Shown here one piece after another: positions 6,918 through 16,201 of a DNA stretch of 18,180 nucleotides; within the stretch, counting starts at the first letter, position 1; each line of letters opens with the position of its first letter. The position numbers and the translations under genes are program-made. The notes beneath the pieces were generated by a model. That model worked only from the letters and a program-made list of their open reading frames with translations. It did not search any database and had not been told where the DNA came from. The stretch is taken from the NCBI GenBank assembly GCA_964488685.1, contig CAZAVY010000060.1, forward strand, positions 1 through 18,180, given 5' to 3'. This stretch comes from GCA-001735895 sp964488685 (lineage in GTDB: Bacteria > Pseudomonadota > Gammaproteobacteria > GCA-001735895).

Positions 6918-8552
6918 TCAGATTGGACACACCAGGTCACCCAGTTTTTTGGTCAGTTTCATATTCTCCGAATAATCAACCGGACAGTCGATGAGGACCA
7001 CGGTGTCATCGACAATCGCCTGCCTCAGCGTCGGCAACAGATCATCGGCTGATTCGATCTTATAGCCCTTGGCGCCAAAGCTTTCTGCATACTTGACCAG
7101 ATCCGGGTTGTTGAAGTCAATCTGCGTGTCGCGACCGAAACGCCGATCCTGGTGCCATTTGATTAAGCCATACTTACTGTCATTCCAAACCAGGATGACG
7201 ATGGCAACACCGATGCGCAAGGCGGTCTCTATTTCCTGCGAATTCATCAGGAAGCCGGCATCCCCGGTAACAGTCAACGCGGTTCGATCGGGATAAGCCA
7301 GTTTGGCGGCGATTGCGCCCGGCAAACCGATGCCCATCGACGCAAAACCGTTGGAAATGATGCAGGTATTGGGGCGTTCCGCCTGGTACATGCGCGCCAT
7401 CCACATCTTGTGTGCGCCGACATCGGAGACCACGATATCTTCAGGTTGCAGCGCCTTGCGCAGATCGAGAATAATGCGCTGCGGAACGATCGGAAAAGAG
7501 GTATCGTTTTCGTGCGTGGTCAATTCCTCGACGATGGTTTCACGCAGGGTATGCGCCTTCGATTCAGACTGGGGTTTCGCTTCCCTGGCAATCGCCTCCA
7601 GTGCCGCGCCGATATCACCGATAACGCCACATTCCAGAATATAATACTCATCGACTTCGGCCGCACTCATATCAATATGGATAATATTGTTTGTTTTTTT
7701 CTTGTTCCAGAGATGCGGATGATATTCGATCATGTCGTAGCCGATGCAGATCACCACGTCAGCTCGATCAAAACCACAGGCGATGTAATCCTGCGCCTGC
7801 AGGCCAACGGTTCCCAGTGACAGATCATGCGAAAACGGGATGCTGCCCTTGGCCATAAAGGTTGTTGCAACCGGAATATTGAGTTTTTCAGCAAAATTAA
7901 CCAGGGCATCATCGGCCCTGGCACGGACCACGCCGTTTCCAGCCATTATCAGCGGGTATTTGGCGTTGGAGATAAGTTCAGCCGCCTGAGTTATTTTATC
8001 GGCGGGTGGTACGGGTGGTTTTGCGCTTTGCACCTTGAGCGGATGCTTGCCTTCGACCGGCATAGCCGCGACATTTTCCGGAAAATCGATGAAACTCCCT
8101 CCCGGTTTTTCCGCTTCGGCCGCCTTGAACGCCTTGCGCACGATTTCGCCGACGATTTCCGGTTCTCGAATCTGTACACTGTACTTGGAGATCGGCGCAA
8201 ACAGGTTGACCAGGTCGAGCACCTGGTGACTTTCCTTGTGCATTCGGGTGGTCGCGCCCTGGCCCGCGATTCCGATTATCGGGGCACGGTCCATGTTGGC
8301 ATCGGCGAATCCGGTTACGAGATTGGTTGCGCCGGGTCCGAGCGTTGCCAGGCAAACCCCGGCCTTGCCGGTTAAACGCCCGTAGACGTCAGCCATAAAC
8401 GCCGCGCCCTGTTCATGACGGGTGGTGATGAATTTGATACTGCTGCCGATCATCGAATCCATCACATCGAGGTTCTCTTCACCCGGGATTCCGAAAATAT
8501 ACTCGACGCCTTCGTTTTCGAGGCAACGTACGAATAAATCGCTGGCTTTCAT
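6918..8552 (-). CDS. Acetolactate synthase-type ThDP-dependent enzyme
   Basis: This 544-residue protein is of the acetolactate synthase large-subunit type, which condenses two pyruvates to 2-acetolactate using thiamine diphosphate and Mg2+. The pyrimidine-binding domain (about 1-170) has the catalytic glutamate Glu47 in RHEQGAAFMADVYGR. A central domain follows (about 185-320). The pyrophosphate-binding domain (about 360-540) carries the ThDP motif from GDAGF (430-434) to WND (456-458). It resembles stand-alone AlsS-like or other oxo-acid ThDP enzymes rather than biosynthetic IlvB/IlvI, and no small regulatory subunit (IlvN/IlvH) or acetolactate decarboxylase is nearby. The ATG has AAGGAG at ideal spacing, and this site overlaps the stop codon of the upstream gene, so the two should be translationally coupled. 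The true substrate could be another 2-oxo acid. Confidence 0.85.
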   Translation of the reverse strand: MKASDLFVRCLENEGVEYIFGIPGEENLDVMDSMIGSSIKFITTRHEQGAAFMADVYGRLTGKAGVCLATLGPGATNLVTGFADANMDRAPIIGIAGQGATTRMHKESHQVLDLVNLFAPISKYSVQIREPEIVGEIVRKAFKAAEAEKPGGSFIDFPENVAAMPVEGKHPLKVQSAKPPVPPADKITQAAELISNAKYPLIMAGNGVVRARADDALVNFAEKLNIPVATTFMAKGSIPFSHDLSLGTVGLQAQDYIACGFDRADVVICIGYDMIEYHPHLWNKKKTNNIIHIDMSAAEVDEYYILECGVIGDIGAALEAIAREAKPQSESKAHTLRETIVEELTTHENDTSFPIVPQRIILDLRKALQPEDIVVSDVGAHKMWMARMYQAERPNTCIISNGFASMGIGLPGAIAAKLAYPDRTALTVTGDAGFLMNSQEIETALRIGVAIVILVWNDSKYGLIKWHQDRRFGRDTQIDFNNPDLVKYAESFGAKGYKIESADDLLPTLRQAIVDDTVVLIDCPVDYSENMKLTKKLGDLVCPI

Positions 8553-8561
8553 ATTGGCTCC

Positions 8562-10091
8562 TTAAAGTGGTACCGGTTCGACCGGTGTTTGATCGGGATA
8601 AATATCATCCAGTGGAATTGAGCGGCCGTTGTCCTGGACCACGCGACAATGAAAACGTCGGAACTGTCGGGGTTCCCGGACACCGCAGGAATGGGCGATG
8701 ATTCCAACCTCGTATTCGATCTGACCCTGAAAATTAGATACCCGTTCAGATTTGTTAGTCGGGTCCAATCCTCGTTGTAGTTTGAGATCATGTGTTGTAA
8801 TCCCGGTTGGGCAGGTGTTCTTGTTGCATTGCAGGGCCTGGATACAGCCCAATGAAAACATGAAACCCCGCGCTGAGGTACAAAAGTCAGCGCCCATGCA
8901 CAGGGCCCAGGCAACCTTCGCTGGATGTACCAGCTTGCCGGATGCGACTACCTTGACCCTGTCACGCAGGCCATGCAGGTTTAGTTTATCGACAACCAGC
9001 GGCAAACTTTCACGCAAGGGCAATCCTACTTCATCAATTAGCGGCATCGGCGCGGCACCGGTACCACCTTCAGCACCATCGACAGTAATAAAATCCGGCG
9101 CCGATTCAATTCCGCGCTTGTTAATTTCTTCAAACAGATCATCGAGCCAGTCACTGGCGCCGATAACGGCTTTAAATCCTACCGGGCGTCCCGTTACAAT
9201 TCTTATCCGGTTAATCATGTCAATCAGGTCATTGACCGAGTTAATGTCCGGATGTCGATTCGGACTGATCGAATCTTCACCCGCCCGGATTCCCCGGGTC
9301 TCGGCTATCTCGGGGCTCACTTTAGCACCGGGCAAAATGCCGCCCTTGCCCGGTTTGGCGCCCTGGCTTAACTTGATTTCAAACATGCGAACCTGTTCGT
9401 TGGCAGCAAGGTCTTCAAGTTTTTCGTCGCTGAGGTCCCCTTCCAGGTCACGCACGCCGTACTTCGCGGTTCCAATCTGAACCACAAGATCGCATCCCGC
9501 CGCCAGATGAAAAGGTGAAACCCCGCCTTCTCCGGTATTCATCCAGCACCCGGTTTTCTTGGCACCGTTGGCCAGGGCGGTAACCGCGGGCGCAGACAGG
9601 GCGCCATAACTCATTCCGGAGATGTGGTAGAGCGCGCGCGTAATATAGGGTCGCCTGGCATAGGAGCCAATCGTAACCTCGCCGGGCGGTACCGCATCGG
9701 CGCCGAGCGTGGGGAAGGCGCAGTTGACAAATATATTGGTTCCCGCTGGTTTCAGGTCCCGGGTTGAACCGAAGGCGACCGTGGTATCGACACGTTTTGC
9801 GGCCCGATACACCCAGGATCGCTCGGCCCGGTTAAAGGGTAATTCTTCGCGATCCATCGAAAAAAAGTACTGTCTGAAAAACTCGCCGAGGTGTTCGAAG
9901 AAGTAACGAAAACGTCCGACCACCGGGTAATTACGTCGAATTGCCTGCCTGGTTTGAGTGACATCGGCAATGTACATCACAACGATTGTAATCAGGCCGA
10001 AGCATATCGTGAACACGAAAATGGTAGCGACAACGGAAAGAAAACCGGAAACGAACGCGTTTACGGCATCACCTACGAACGGCAACTCCAT
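8562..10091 (-). CDS. Membrane-anchored FMN-binding glutamate synthase-like protein
   Basis: This 509-residue protein corresponds to the central FMN/Fe-S domain of glutamate synthase (Glu_synthase family). It lacks the N-terminal glutaminase and C-terminal beta-helix of GltB. An N-terminal membrane segment (about residues 15-42) precedes a basic linker. The TIM-barrel domain (about 110-480) contains HISGMSYGALS, the glycine-rich VDGAEGGTGAAP (337-348), and the three-cysteine cluster Cys416, Cys422, Cys427 with C-x5-C-x4-C spacing expected for a [3Fe-4S] centre. Without a glutaminase domain it cannot use glutamine as GltB does. This group is annotated generically and its reaction is unsettled. 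The ATG has GAGGAA upstream and a promoter candidate. It is the first gene of an operon with the ThDP enzyme, nine bases downstream. Confidence 0.88.
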   Translation of the reverse strand: MELPFVGDAVNAFVSGFLSVVATIFVFTICFGLITIVVMYIADVTQTRQAIRRNYPVVGRFRYFFEHLGEFFRQYFFSMDREELPFNRAERSWVYRAAKRVDTTVAFGSTRDLKPAGTNIFVNCAFPTLGADAVPPGEVTIGSYARRPYITRALYHISGMSYGALSAPAVTALANGAKKTGCWMNTGEGGVSPFHLAAGCDLVVQIGTAKYGVRDLEGDLSDEKLEDLAANEQVRMFEIKLSQGAKPGKGGILPGAKVSPEIAETRGIRAGEDSISPNRHPDINSVNDLIDMINRIRIVTGRPVGFKAVIGASDWLDDLFEEINKRGIESAPDFITVDGAEGGTGAAPMPLIDEVGLPLRESLPLVVDKLNLHGLRDRVKVVASGKLVHPAKVAWALCMGADFCTSARGFMFSLGCIQALQCNKNTCPTGITTHDLKLQRGLDPTNKSERVSNFQGQIEYEVGIIAHSCGVREPRQFRRFHCRVVQDNGRSIPLDDIYPDQTPVEPVPL

Positions 10092-10135
10092 GGAGATTCC
10101 TCATTGTTGTGAGCAAGGTCTTTGACCCTCCAAGG

Positions 10136-10164
10136 ATAGTAAAAGGTTACCCATAGAATGGCAA
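10136..10164 (-). promoter_or_regulatory. Candidate sigma70 promoter for the glutamate synthase-like/ThDP operon
   Basis: On the minus strand TTGCCA (10159-10164, 5/6 match) is followed after an optimal 17 bases by TACTAT (10136-10141, 4/6 match). Transcription would start near 10129, giving a leader of about 38 bases. It lies in the 158-base divergent gap shared with mscS. Confidence 0.42.
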
Positions 10165-10249
10165 AAAATATCGCTCCTAAATAACCTGTTTTAATGGGAC
10201 AATCGCGCAGCTTGACAATAAATAATACCAACCGTCTATAGGAGACATC

Positions 10250-11068
10250 ATGGAATACATAACAAACTGGATTTCGACAAACGGCGTCGACTGGGGTATC
10301 CAGATCGGGATTGCAATTGCAATCTTTGTCATCGGTAAATTCATTGCGCGCAAGATCATCACCCTGATTGAAAAGGGAATGCAACGAGCCGGTTCCGACC
10401 AGATACTGATCGATTTTGTCGGCAATATCAGCTACGCGGTGCTAATCGCCGCCGTTGTGCTCGCCGCTATCGATTCACTCGGTGTCAATGTAACATCGTT
10501 GTTGGCGATAGTTGCTGCTGCCGGCCTCGCTATCGGTCTCGCATTAAAAGACTCCCTGTCCAATTTTGCCGCCGGGGTCATGATTATCATCTTCCGCCCT
10601 TTCAAAACCGGTGACTTCATCACTGCGGGCGGTGTTTCCGGCGTTGTCGATGAAATCGATTTGTTCGCGACGCTGATGCATACCGGGGACAACCAGCGCA
10701 TCATCGTTCCCAATTCCGCAATCATGGGCGGCACCATCACCAACACCAGCGCCCTGCCCACACGACGTATCGATCTTGTATTCGGGATCGGTTACAACGA
10801 CAACATCGGTCAGGCGCGTGACATCATGATGGCGATCATCGAAGCCGACGATCGTATTCTCAAGGATCCGGCGCCGGGAATCTCGGTTGCCGAACTGGCC
10901 GACAGCAGCGTCAATCTGAACGTGCGTCCCTGGGTGAATTCCGCCGACTACTGGGCGGTGCGTGCCGATCTGCTCGAGAACATCAAAGTCAAGTTCGACG
11001 AAGTGGGAATCAGCATTCCCTACCCGCAACAAGAGGTATACATGCACGAGATCAAAGCAGCTAACTAG
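10250..11068 (+). CDS. mscS: Small-conductance mechanosensitive channel, MscS family
   Basis: This 272-residue inner-membrane protein is a compact MscS channel that opens under membrane tension to release solutes during hypo-osmotic shock. Three transmembrane helices are visible at about 15-36, 58-80 and 84-114. The third is the pore helix, with an alanine/glycine-rich face (AAAGLAIGLALKDSLSN) leading to the RPFKTGDFI motif (116-124). The cytoplasmic beta domain (about 116-175) includes the VPNS-type segment IIVPNSAIMGGTITN. An alpha/beta C-terminal domain (about 175-265) follows. Size and order match E. coli MscS (286 residues). The ATG has a strong AGGAGA ribosome site at good spacing. It is a single gene, divergent from the glutamate synthase-like operon and convergent with the TauD relic. 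Confidence 0.93.
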   Translation: MEYITNWISTNGVDWGIQIGIAIAIFVIGKFIARKIITLIEKGMQRAGSDQILIDFVGNISYAVLIAAVVLAAIDSLGVNVTSLLAIVAAAGLAIGLALKDSLSNFAAGVMIIIFRPFKTGDFITAGGVSGVVDEIDLFATLMHTGDNQRIIVPNSAIMGGTITNTSALPTRRIDLVFGIGYNDNIGQARDIMMAIIEADDRILKDPAPGISVAELADSSVNLNVRPWVNSADYWAVRADLLENIKVKFDEVGISIPYPQQEVYMHEIKAAN

Positions 11069-11095
11069 ATCTACGACGGGCTATAAATTTCCGCT

Positions 11096-11121
11096 CGCGG
11101 CAGTCGTTTCAGGCTGCCGCG
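11096..11121. terminator. Hairpin between convergent mscS and TauD relic
   Basis: CGCGGCAG (11096-11103) and CTGCCGCG (11114-11121) form a perfect 8-bp GC-rich stem with a 10-base loop, 28 bases after the mscS stop. The right arm covers the last alanine codons of the convergent TauD relic. No T-run follows on either strand, so this may be a transcript-stabilising or weak bidirectional terminator hairpin. Confidence 0.4.
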
Positions 11122-11972
11122 GCCTTGAACTCAACCCCGTCAATGGTGATACGATGCATCAGCCGGCGCTCGCCGTGATAGTCGTTGAGGGCGCAATGCA
11201 GGGTCGCACGATTATCCCAGATTGCAATCGAATCTTTACCCCAGTTGAAGCGACAGGTGTACTCATTCTGGCGTGCGTGCGCGTATAAATAATCGAGTAG
11301 GGATTGTGACTCCGCTTTACTCCAGCCTTCAAACTTCACCGTGAATTCGGCGTTCACGTGTAACGCCGGCCTGCCTGACAGTGGATGGCTGATAATGACA
11401 GGATGTAATGCGTCCTGAGTTGCAGCGGCAGTATTACCCAACCGTTTGCCGAGATCTCCCGAATCGTAAGTTCCCTCTCCGAAAGAATGACGACTGGAAT
11501 GTTCGGCACTCATCGCTAAAAGCATCTGCTTGAGTCCGTCTGACAGCGCCGCGTAAGCGGCGTACATGCTGGCGAACAGCGTGTCGCCCCCGATGCTGGG
11601 AATCTCGCGCGCATATAGAATCGACCCCATGGCCGGAACCTGGTCGTAGGAATGATCGCTGTGCCAGGCAGAACCTATATTCGCTTTTTGATCAGCCTCT
11701 TTGCGCACCTCGGCGATAACCGGATGGGCCTCTACCCCCTTGAAAAATCGGTTGACATTTATCCGGCCCCAACGTTTCGCAAAATCGATGTGCTGCTGCG
11801 GGCTGATCTCCTGGTCCCGCAGAAAAATAACCCCGTATTCGACTTAGGCCTGGTGCAATTCAGCAAACTGCTGGTCGCTGATTCCACTCGCAATATCAAG
11901 GCCGTCAATCACCGCTCCCAGTGCCGGACCCACAGGACTAACCTGGATCGTAGAAAAATTCGAATACACCAT
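11109..11972 (-). pseudogene. TauD/TfdA family dioxygenase interrupted by one in-frame TAA
   Basis: Read as one frame, this is a complete 287-codon Fe(II)/2-oxoglutarate dioxygenase of the TauD/TfdA family, which oxidises small acids such as sulfonates. A TAA occurs at codon 43 (plus-strand 11844-11846). Before it the normal N-terminus is readable (MVYSNFSTIQVSPVGPALGA). Directly after it, in the same frame, comes VEYGVIFLRDQEISPQQHID. The iron site is intact: WHSDH, with His104 and Asp106 in full-length numbering, and the distal His273 with Arg274 of MHRITIDG for 2-oxoglutarate. A TTA or TTG leucine codon could become TAA by one change. Internal starts downstream (GTG at 11708) would give a protein lacking the N-terminal strand region. 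The exact substrate is unknown. No clear ribosome-binding site precedes the ATG. Confidence 0.82.
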
Positions 11973-12048
11973 CTGTAATACTCATATCGATATTAGCAAG
12001 GATTTATATTATGCATCAAATTGCTATCAGGTTGCGGGGAAACAGCTC

Positions 12049-13676
12049 ATGTTAATCGGTATAAGCATGTCGAAATCATGTTTCCGGCAACCATGGATGA
12101 CGACCTTGTTACCGAGAGATAAAAACGTAGAATACCAGCTGCGCTATCCATTAATTTTGAAATACATGATCACTACCGATAAATTTGTGCTCGTGCACAT
12201 GCATAAGACCGGCGGCCAGTCCCTGGGGAGAATTGTCGCGGATTGCATTCCCGGCATGAAGCAAATCGGTTATCACTACCCTTATAAAATGTTACCCGCC
12301 GAAGATGCCGATAAACCGGTAGTCGGTATGGTGCGCAATCCCTGGGACTGGTATATCTCATGGTATATGACATTTTGATATATCTCAAGAGATATCATGC
12401 GTTCAACACTCGCCGTGAGGTTGGCAACCCCCTGTTTTTCATCCTCTCAGACGGTTTCCAGGCGGACTACAAAGATACCATCAGAAACCTGGTCAATCTG
12501 TGCTCGGATGACGCTGAAAGCAGGAACTATCGCAAGGCACTGATCGATATATTGCCCGATACGCTGGATGGCAATGCCGGAGTCGGTCTCACCAGTGGCA
12601 GCATCGAGGACATGTCTTCACCTGAACTCGGATACTACTCATGGCAATTCCAGCGCATGCACGGAAATCTCGAAAGCAAGGCCCTGCACATCGGTAGATT
12701 CGAAAACCTGCAGCAGGAATTTGTTTCGATCATGCAAGCGCTGGATGTCGACGAAGTTGATGCGATGCAGGCAAAGTTCGACAGCATGCCCCGAATCAAT
12801 GCCTCCCGGCACAGTCACTATTCGAAGTACCTGGATAATGAGCTGTGCGATCTGATTGCCGAAAAGGAATCACTGATCATCGATAAGTACGGTTATCAAT
12901 GCGAACAGGATGAATCCGATCACAGGCCGATCGAGTTTCCCAACATTCAAATCGGCTACCGAGAGGATTCATTTCACAAATTATCCGGGCAGGCACGCAA
13001 CTTCCTGTTGCTGAAGCCCGATGTCGACCTCGGGTTCATCAAGCGTAAACTGGTAAAGATTCCAGAACGTACCTGGTATCAATCCGGGCGGGAAAATACC
13101 TACGAAGTACACAAACAGACTCAGGCGCTGCTGCTGATCCACGACGAAGACTTCCGTCATTACAACCCTACCTACCACGATCTTTACACCGAGTTCAGGC
13201 GAGAACTAAAACCGATTTTTGATTTCATTGGTGAATATTTCGGCAACGACGGCTACATCGTGCGGGCACTGTTCGCGAGGCTGGCGGGTCATGGCAGAAT
13301 CGATACCCATACCGACGGTTTGTACAGCCTGCTTAAATGCCATCGCATCCACATCCCGATTATTACAAACGACCACATCCTGTTTACGATTGGCGGCGAA
13401 CAAAAGGTGCTGGGTGAAGGTGAGATGTGGGAAATCAACAATGCTACGCTGCACGCGGTAGACAATAATAGCGATCTGGATCGCATCCACCTGATCGTTG
13501 ACTGGGTGCCGAATTCGACCGTGCGCCCGGAAGATAAACGACCTCCAAAAATGGCTCCGAAAAAACCCGCCGTGAGCGCCATACCCAAATATAAGGGCAA
13601 AAATATTGGCCGTAACGAACCTTGTCCCTGTAATTCAGGGAAAAAATTCAAACAATGCCATGGGGCGCCAGGCTAG
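12049..13676 (+). pseudogene. Sulfotransferase / Asp-Asn beta-hydroxylase / SEC-C fusion, split by a one-base frameshift
   Basis: Two overlapping frames (12049-12378 and 12360-13676) together encode one 542-residue protein if a base is restored in the TTTT run at 12373-12376. The junction then reads WYISWYMTFLIYLKRYHAFN. Domain 1 (about 40-285) is a sulfotransferase: the PAPS loop is HMHKTGGQSL and the second site is VRNPWDWY. Domain 2 (about 300-490) is an aspartyl/asparaginyl beta-hydroxylase-like 2-oxoglutarate oxygenase, with HTD (iron ligands His421 and Asp423), HRIHIPIITN, and NNATLHAVDN with distal His469. Domain 3 is a SEC-C zinc motif at the C-terminus: GRNEPCPCNSGKKFKQCHG, Cys526/Cys528/Cys537/His538. 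Start ATG 12049 has GGGGA eight bases upstream; ATG 12166 is an alternative closer to the usual sulfotransferase N-terminus. Substrates are unknown. Without the repair, neither piece has a complete sulfotransferase domain. Confidence 0.78.
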
Positions 13677-13736
13677 TGCAATTTTCATGGGTGGAGCGAA
13701 TCCCTACCCTGGCCAGATGACTGGAATGGAACCTCG

Positions 13737-15048
13737 ATGAGCCTGACACATGACCTAATCGATTATATCCGCAACAAACCGATCACGCAGCACGACAGGC
13801 AGCAGGCTGCCCGGCTTACCCTCGATGCGATCGCCTGCGCTTACGCTGGCAGTACTACCGGGGTCGGTGTAATCCTGCGTAACTGGGCCGGTTCGGATGA
13901 TCTCGATCGGAAACGGCGAGCCCTGCTAATGGGAGCGTTAACCCATATCACCGAAACCGACGACCTGCATCGAGCCTCGGTCACCCATCCAGGTTGCGTC
14001 GTGGTTCCGGCAGTCCTGGCGCTCGGCGAAAAACTGGGATCGAGCAATGAAGAACAATTACGCGCGATATTGCATGGCTTCGAAGCCATGTGCCGATTTG
14101 GCGCCGCAGTCGGGCCCACTCATTATAAAATCTGGCACAACACTGCAACCTGTGGACCTTTCGGGTCGGCCATGGCGGCCTCTAGTTTGCTCAACTTGAA
14201 TGTCGGCCAAACCCTGGATGCGCTCGGTAATGCGGGCACCCAATCCTGCGGTTTCTGGCAGTTCATGGAAACCGGCGCGATGAGTAAACATCTCCATGCC
14301 GGGCGCGCCTGCGAATCGGGCCTGCTTGCTGCTGAACTGGCATCGCATGGTTTCTCAGGATCGCCTGAAATCCTGGAAGGGGAAAAGGGCTTCTTTGCCG
14401 CGATGTGCGTCGACCCGCTGCCACAACAGGTTCTAGCTGGAGGACAGGATGCCTGGCAATTGCTGCAAACTTCAATCAAACCATGGCCGTCATGCCGGCA
14501 CACTCACCCGACCATCGATTGCGCCCTCGAAATCCAACCACTGCTCGGCGGACACCCGGTCAGGGAAATTTGCATCAAGACTTACCAGGCTGCCATGGAT
14601 GTTTGTGATAACCCTAATCCTGAAAACGAATACCATGCAAAATTTTCACTCTACCACTGTGCCGCAATTGCGCTGATCGATGGCGTAGTGGGATTGGACT
14701 CCTTATAACGCCAGGGCACGTCAACGTAGCGATGCACTACGTCAGGCGACCTCCGTGGCGATTGTCGATCCCTATGCTTCGAATTATCCGACTTCCTGGG
14801 GTGCCGAGGTAACGGTGGTTACGAAATACGGGAAGCGTTTAATGCGGTCACGCAAGGACTGCAAAGGCGACCCTGAGCTTGCCCTGCATGACGAGGAAAT
14901 GCACCACAAGCCGATGGGGTTACTTCAGCATGGCAAGCTTGACGATACCCCTGTAAACGAACTATGTAATCGTGTGCTCTCGATGCCCACCAATATGAAC
15001 CGGACTCCGCTATTTTCCAATTTCATTACACATATCCTCGATTATTAA
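13737..15048 (+). pseudogene. MmgE/PrpD family protein broken by one-base insertion near its C-terminus
   Basis: The MmgE/PrpD family includes 2-methylcitrate dehydratase and related hydro-lyases or decarboxylases. The first frame (13737-14708) covers the N-terminal helical domain. It includes ALTHITETDDLHRASVTHPG (about 66-85, the conserved active-site Asp/His region), ATCGPFGSAMAAS, and the KPWPSCRHTHPTIDCALE segment. It ends prematurely at TAA 14706-14708 after KFSLYHCAAIALIDGVVGLD. The expected continuation appears in the next frame: YNARARQRSDALRQA, then AIVDPYASNYPTSWGAEVTV, and on to a stop at 15046-15048. One extra base around 14700-14705, most simply one T in CCTTAT, accounts for it. 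The repaired length of about 436 residues is normal for the family. Substrate unknown. No sign of the prp operon nearby. Confidence 0.8.
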
Positions 15049-15168
15049 CCCGGCGACTCTGTTATTCCATTGCGAATGATCACCGCGAAAACGGAGATCT
15101 TGACCCTTCACGATCATGCGTTTCACGTTTGATTGCACTAAAACCAAAGTTCGCAGGGCGACGAGGAT

Positions 15169-16191
15169 CTAGAGGCGCATGACGACCTTGCAGGCATCGC
15201 CCGCATTGAGTCGGCTGAAGCCGGTTTCGAAATCCTCGAATTCGATGTGATCGGTAATCACCGCGCCTACATCGAGGCCGCTACCGAGCATCGCCACCAT
15301 CTTGTGCCAGGTTTCAAACATTTCGCGCCCGTATATCCCTTTCAGACTGATACCTTTGAAAATGGCCTGGTTCAGGTTTACCTGCGGGGTGTTTGGATAA
15401 ATTCCGAGCAGTGCGATCTTGCCGCCGTGATTGATGATATCGATCAAATCGGCGAGCGCGTTTTCATTGCCCGACATTTCCAGCCCGACATCGAAGCCCT
15501 CGAGCATACCGAGTTCATCCATCACCTCGTGCAAATCCTCCTGCCCTGCCCTGACAATTCGCGTCGCGCCGAACTGCCCGGCCATGTCGAGACGCTTTGG
15601 GTTGATATCGGTGATCACCACGTGCCGCGCCCCCACGTGTTTTGCGACGGCGGTTGCCATCAAGCCGATAGGCCCGGCGCCGGTGATCAGTACATCCTCA
15701 CCGACCAGGTCGAACGACAGGGCGGTATGTACCGCGTTACCCAGTGGATCCAGAATCGACCCGATATCGTCGCTAATCTGCTCGGGAATTTTGTAAGCGT
15801 TACCGGCCGGAATGCAAACGTACTCGGCAAACGCACCGGGGCGATTTACCCCGACTCCGCGCGTGTCCCGACACAAATGACCTCGACCCGCACGGCAATT
15901 TCGACACTCGCCACACATGATATGTCCTTCGCCGGAGACCCGGTCCCCGACCTGAACCGAATGCACCAGTTCACCGACCTCTTCGATTACGCCGATGTAC
16001 TCGTGACCCACGGTCATCGGTACCGGTACGTGTTCGCGCGCCCACTGGTCCCAGTTGTAGATATGCAAGTCGGTGCCGCAAATCGCGACCTCGTTGACCT
16101 TGATCAGTACATCTTCGGGGCCGGGTTCGGGTTTGGGCACATCCTGCAACCACAGACCGGGTTTGTCATAGGCTTTTACCAGGGCTTTCAT
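15169..16191 (-). CDS. tdh: L-threonine 3-dehydrogenase
   Basis: This 340-residue zinc enzyme oxidises L-threonine to 2-amino-3-ketobutyrate with NAD+. Length matches the E. coli enzyme (341). The catalytic zinc site is present: Cys38 in ICGTDLHIYNWD and His63-Glu64 in GHEYIG. The structural zinc cysteines Cys93, Cys96, Cys99 and Cys107 are also there. The Rossmann loop GAGPIG (171-176) and the acidic Asp195 of ITDINPKR indicate NAD preference. The threonine dehydrogenase signature around WAREHVPVPMTVGHE separates it from other medium-chain dehydrogenases. The ATG has GAGAAG upstream and starts 10 bases after the end of the kbl relic, so it is the downstream gene of a kbl-tdh operon. All visible catalytic residues are intact, in contrast to its broken partner. 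Confidence 0.95.
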   Translation of the reverse strand: MKALVKAYDKPGLWLQDVPKPEPGPEDVLIKVNEVAICGTDLHIYNWDQWAREHVPVPMTVGHEYIGVIEEVGELVHSVQVGDRVSGEGHIMCGECRNCRAGRGHLCRDTRGVGVNRPGAFAEYVCIPAGNAYKIPEQISDDIGSILDPLGNAVHTALSFDLVGEDVLITGAGPIGLMATAVAKHVGARHVVITDINPKRLDMAGQFGATRIVRAGQEDLHEVMDELGMLEGFDVGLEMSGNENALADLIDIINHGGKIALLGIYPNTPQVNLNQAIFKGISLKGIYGREMFETWHKMVAMLGSGLDVGAVITDHIEFEDFETGFSRLNAGDACKVVMRL

Positions 16192-16201
16192 AGTTCTTCT
16201 C

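Noticed and set aside
6902..6975. C-terminal extension of the mltF frame past 6901 into the convergent ThDP gene
   Set aside because: This part is read in the shifted frame after the CCCC lesion; the natural MltF stop is at 6899-6901.
10212..10217. Perfect TTGACA upstream of mscS
   Set aside because: A -10 element at normal spacing would put the transcription start at or past the ribosome-binding site, and no good -10 hexamer is there.
12370..12378. Programmed ribosomal frameshift in the sulfotransferase fusion
   Set aside because: The codons ACA TTT TGA are not a canonical slippery heptamer for the -1 shift needed, and the +1-prone TTT-TGA would lead to the wrong frame.
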